Below, one piece after another: positions 62,571 to 64,000 of a stretch of 64,000 nucleotides of DNA. The stretch's first letter is position 1, and each line of letters begins with the position of its first letter. Source of the stretch: Mangrovibacterium diazotrophicum (lineage in GTDB: Bacteria; Bacteroidota; Bacteroidia; Bacteroidales; Prolixibacteraceae). The stretch covers positions 1,227,320 through 1,291,319 of the forward strand of contig NZ_RAPN01000001.1 in assembly GCF_003610535.1 (NCBI RefSeq), read 5' to 3'. A program made the position numbers and the translations under genes. Below the pieces are notes generated by a model. The model ran no database searches, was not told the DNA's origin, and saw only the letters and a list, made by a program, of their open reading frames with translations.

Positions 62571-62780
62571 TTAAAAATTCAACTTCCCCTGTTGATCCTG
62601 GGGTTGCGTTGCCTGGTACTCTTCAATAATCTGATCAATCGTCATCAGGCATTTGCCGCAGCTGGTTCCGGCGCGCGTAGCATATTGGATGTCTGTTGCA
62701 TCCAACGCTCCTTTTTTCAACTCATTAATGATTTCCTGCTCCGAAACCATATTACAAATACAAACCAAACGGTTACTCAT
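62571..62780 (-). CDS. BFD-like [2Fe-2S]-binding protein
   Basis: 69 residues, a single BFD (bacterioferritin-associated ferredoxin-like) domain with C7-I-C9 and C41-G-K-C44, the four ligands of a [2Fe-2S] cluster. In proteobacteria Bfd helps release iron from bacterioferritin; stand-alone Bacteroidota copies may instead serve electron transfer or iron regulation. It begins 39 bases after the HD gene and is probably cotranscribed. Confidence 0.88.
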   Translation of the reverse strand: MSNRLVCICNMVSEQEIINELKKGALDATDIQYATRAGTSCGKCLMTIDQIIEEYQATQPQDQQGKLNF

Positions 62781-62818
62781 GTTCCAATCTACTTTTTCTG
62801 TTTTCGTTTCTTTCTTGC

Positions 62819-63607
62819 TTATTTCTCCGTCAGTCTGTTCTCGATATGCAGACGTATTTTCCGATAAGCGTCAATCACTTTATCACCCTTGGTCATGGTG
62901 TCGTAAATCTTCTTAATCAGCTGCCTGTCGGTTACCCAAACGAAACTGGCTTTAAAATTAAGATCATAAACCAAAGACATCAGAAAAAGTTTAAAATCGG
63001 CTAACGATTGAAGGTCCTTTTTCAGAACCGGTTTTTCAGCAATCAGGCTTTTTAATACAGCATCGCTGGCCAATCCCATTTTGGGCAGGTTGTAGCTGAT
63101 GGTTGGCAGGCTGAATGTTCCGTCACGTTTCAGTAAGGAAACAGCCAGTTCCCAATTGTCCATTTTGTCGGCATCGCGAAGGATTTGAGCAAACAACATC
63201 ACCTTTTTTTCTTTCGATGAAAAGCTGAATTTGTTGTGACCGGCAATCACTTCCGTTATCAATTTGCGCTCTTCCTCTTCCATTTTGAGAAAGAACTCCT
63301 GCTCCGAAATCAGTTGAATACTCAATTCAGCATGATCCTCGGATGTCGTATCATCGAAGTGTTTGTATTTTTCAAATTGAACGAAACGACCAACATCGTG
63401 CAGCAAACCAATTAATTCAATGATATGCTGATCCTCGGGCTCCAGTTCCAGAGCTTTGGCCAGGTAAAGACAATTGGCTGCCACCCGCAACGAGTGGTCT
63501 CTCTTCATTTGTAAATTCTCAGAAACAGAGAAGTCGGAGGCTTTTATAAACTTCTTCGCCAGTTCCCCGAAAAACTCTTTCCCTTCATCAAGCTTAGTAT
63601 GACTCAT
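62819..63607 (-). CDS. HD-domain phosphohydrolase
   Basis: I choose the ATG at 63607 because a perfect -7 box at 63630-63637 places the transcript start next to the longer start at 63622. The 262-residue protein has H38, H70-D71 (L-L-H-D-V-G-R-F) and D-H-A-E-L-S downstream, the HD metal-binding pattern, then D-A-D-K-M-D-N-W. HD enzymes cut phosphate esters, often of nucleotides; substrate unknown. Cotranscribed with the BFD-like gene. Confidence 0.85.
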   Translation of the reverse strand: MSHTKLDEGKEFFGELAKKFIKASDFSVSENLQMKRDHSLRVAANCLYLAKALELEPEDQHIIELIGLLHDVGRFVQFEKYKHFDDTTSEDHAELSIQLISEQEFFLKMEEEERKLITEVIAGHNKFSFSSKEKKVMLFAQILRDADKMDNWELAVSLLKRDGTFSLPTISYNLPKMGLASDAVLKSLIAEKPVLKKDLQSLADFKLFLMSLVYDLNFKASFVWVTDRQLIKKIYDTMTKGDKVIDAYRKIRLHIENRLTEK

Positions 63608-63629
63608 AAATAACATTCGCAATTGAAGG

Positions 63630-63637
63630 CAAAAATA
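63630..63637 (-). promoter_or_regulatory. -7 box for the HD/BFD operon
   Basis: Minus-strand TATTTTTG, a perfect TAnnTTTG. Transcription would start near 63623. Confidence 0.5.
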
Positions 63638-63749
63638 GATTATTTCGTTGGTTTATGACCGAAAGTGCAAACCATTTTATTAACAGTCACCCGCTTATTA
63701 ATGGTGCTGAAGTTTTTTAAAAATTATACGGGGGAAAAGAATGTTTTAC

Positions 63750-63757
63750 TATTTTTG
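63750..63757 (+). promoter_or_regulatory. -7 box for tRNA-Arg
   Basis: TATTTTTG lies ten bases before the tRNA 5' end, the expected distance for a short 5' leader. Confidence 0.6.
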
Positions 63758-63767
63758 CATCGCTTTC

Positions 63768-63839
63768 GGCCCCATAGTTCAATGGATAGAATATCAGATT
63801 CCGGTTCTGACGATATGAGTTCGAGTCTCGTTGGGGTCA
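63768..63839 (+). tRNA. tRNA-Arg (anticodon CCG)
   Basis: All four arms fold: acceptor GGCCCCA with TGGGGTC (one G-T pair), D stem GTTC/GAAT, anticodon stem TCAGA/TCTGA with loop TTCCGGT (anticodon at 63801-63803 reads CGG codons), T stem ATGAG/CTCGT with loop TTCGAGT. Discriminator A at 63839; CCA is not encoded. 72 nucleotides. Confidence 0.96.
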
Positions 63840-63841
63840 CA

Positions 63842-63868
63842 AAAAGCCGCGGTTTCCGCGGCTTTTGT
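63842..63868 (+). terminator. Terminator after tRNA-Arg
   Basis: AAAAGCCGCGG and CCGCGGCTTTT form a perfect 11-bp stem around TTT, with TTTT and TTGTTGTTTT following. Confidence 0.85.
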
Positions 63869-63965
63869 TGTTTTAAAGCGAATAAAAATCTTCTAAATAT
63901 TTCGCCAATTTAACCTTGCTATCAACTTCTGTATATCAAAAGAAGTTTCTTTTCAAAGTCGTTTG

Positions 63966-63973
63966 TATTTTTG
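63966..63973 (+). promoter_or_regulatory. Possible -7 box near the window end
   Basis: TATTTTTG fits the consensus and may drive a gene beyond the window. No downstream start is visible. Confidence 0.3.
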
Positions 63974-64000
63974 AAAACTTACGATTTTGCTTCGATCAAT

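Noticed and set aside
63665-63913. 82-codon frame over the tRNA
   Set aside because: It runs through tRNA-Arg and its terminator.

Overview
The window comes from a Bacteroidota genome, most likely a marine or sediment member of the class Bacteroidia close to Marinilabiliales/Prolixibacteraceae (the family-level guess is inference). The class-level evidence is two complete SusC/SusD polysaccharide utilisation loci (PULs), each with its own ECF sigma factor and FecR-type anti-sigma factor, a type IX secretion (T9SS) sorting domain, many Bacteroidota -7 promoter boxes (TAnnTTTG), and general lack of Shine-Dalgarno sequences.

Layout. 1-4.1 kb: the end of a DHA2-type drug exporter and a run of small membrane or secreted proteins of unknown function, including a protein whose predicted mature end starts with the CxC of TIMP/NTR domains. 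4.1-5.1 kb: a non-coding stretch with an alternating 41/42-bp tandem repeat. 5.1-7.5 kb: a large T9SS-secreted leucine-rich-repeat protein. 7.5-17.9 kb: PUL 1, all on the minus strand (sigma, FecR, SusC, SusD, then GH28 and GH105), fitting pectin or rhamnogalacturonan fragments. 18.0-21.4 kb: a tightly coupled four-gene cluster (substrate-binding-like protein without signal peptide, TrmO-like protein, HypB/UreG-like GTPase, soluble ABC ATPase) that I consider the most interesting unexplained system here. 21.8-25.5 kb: a metallophosphatase, a double-Mop molbindin and two unknown proteins. 25.5-39.0 kb: PUL 2, all minus strand (sigma, FecR, SusC, SusD, GH30, BNR-4 propeller, GH88, BNR-4 propeller). 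Its enzymes fit rhamnose-glucuronate-capped beta-1,6-galactan side chains of arabinogalactan protein.

39.1-64 kb is mainly housekeeping: hemolysin III-type membrane protein, MsrB, a NifX-like protein, Dus, TrhO, a MATE exporter, a CBM9/DUF5916 outer-membrane protein, a biotin-dependent acyl-CoA carboxylase operon, a beta-lactamase-fold protein that has lost its catalytic motifs, GlyA, a YbaK-like deacylase, PBP1A with two CLC channels, a TIGR01777 epimerase, a BFD-like [2Fe-2S] protein, an HD hydrolase and tRNA-Arg(CCG). A terminator with no upstream gene near 43.28 kb suggests a small RNA.

Working together: each PUL has a FecR/ECF pair beside a SusC with an N-terminal STN signalling domain, the usual arrangement for trans-envelope induction by the bound glycan. 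Hairpins separate regulator genes, SusCD and enzyme genes in both loci, so the three blocks are probably expressed at different levels.
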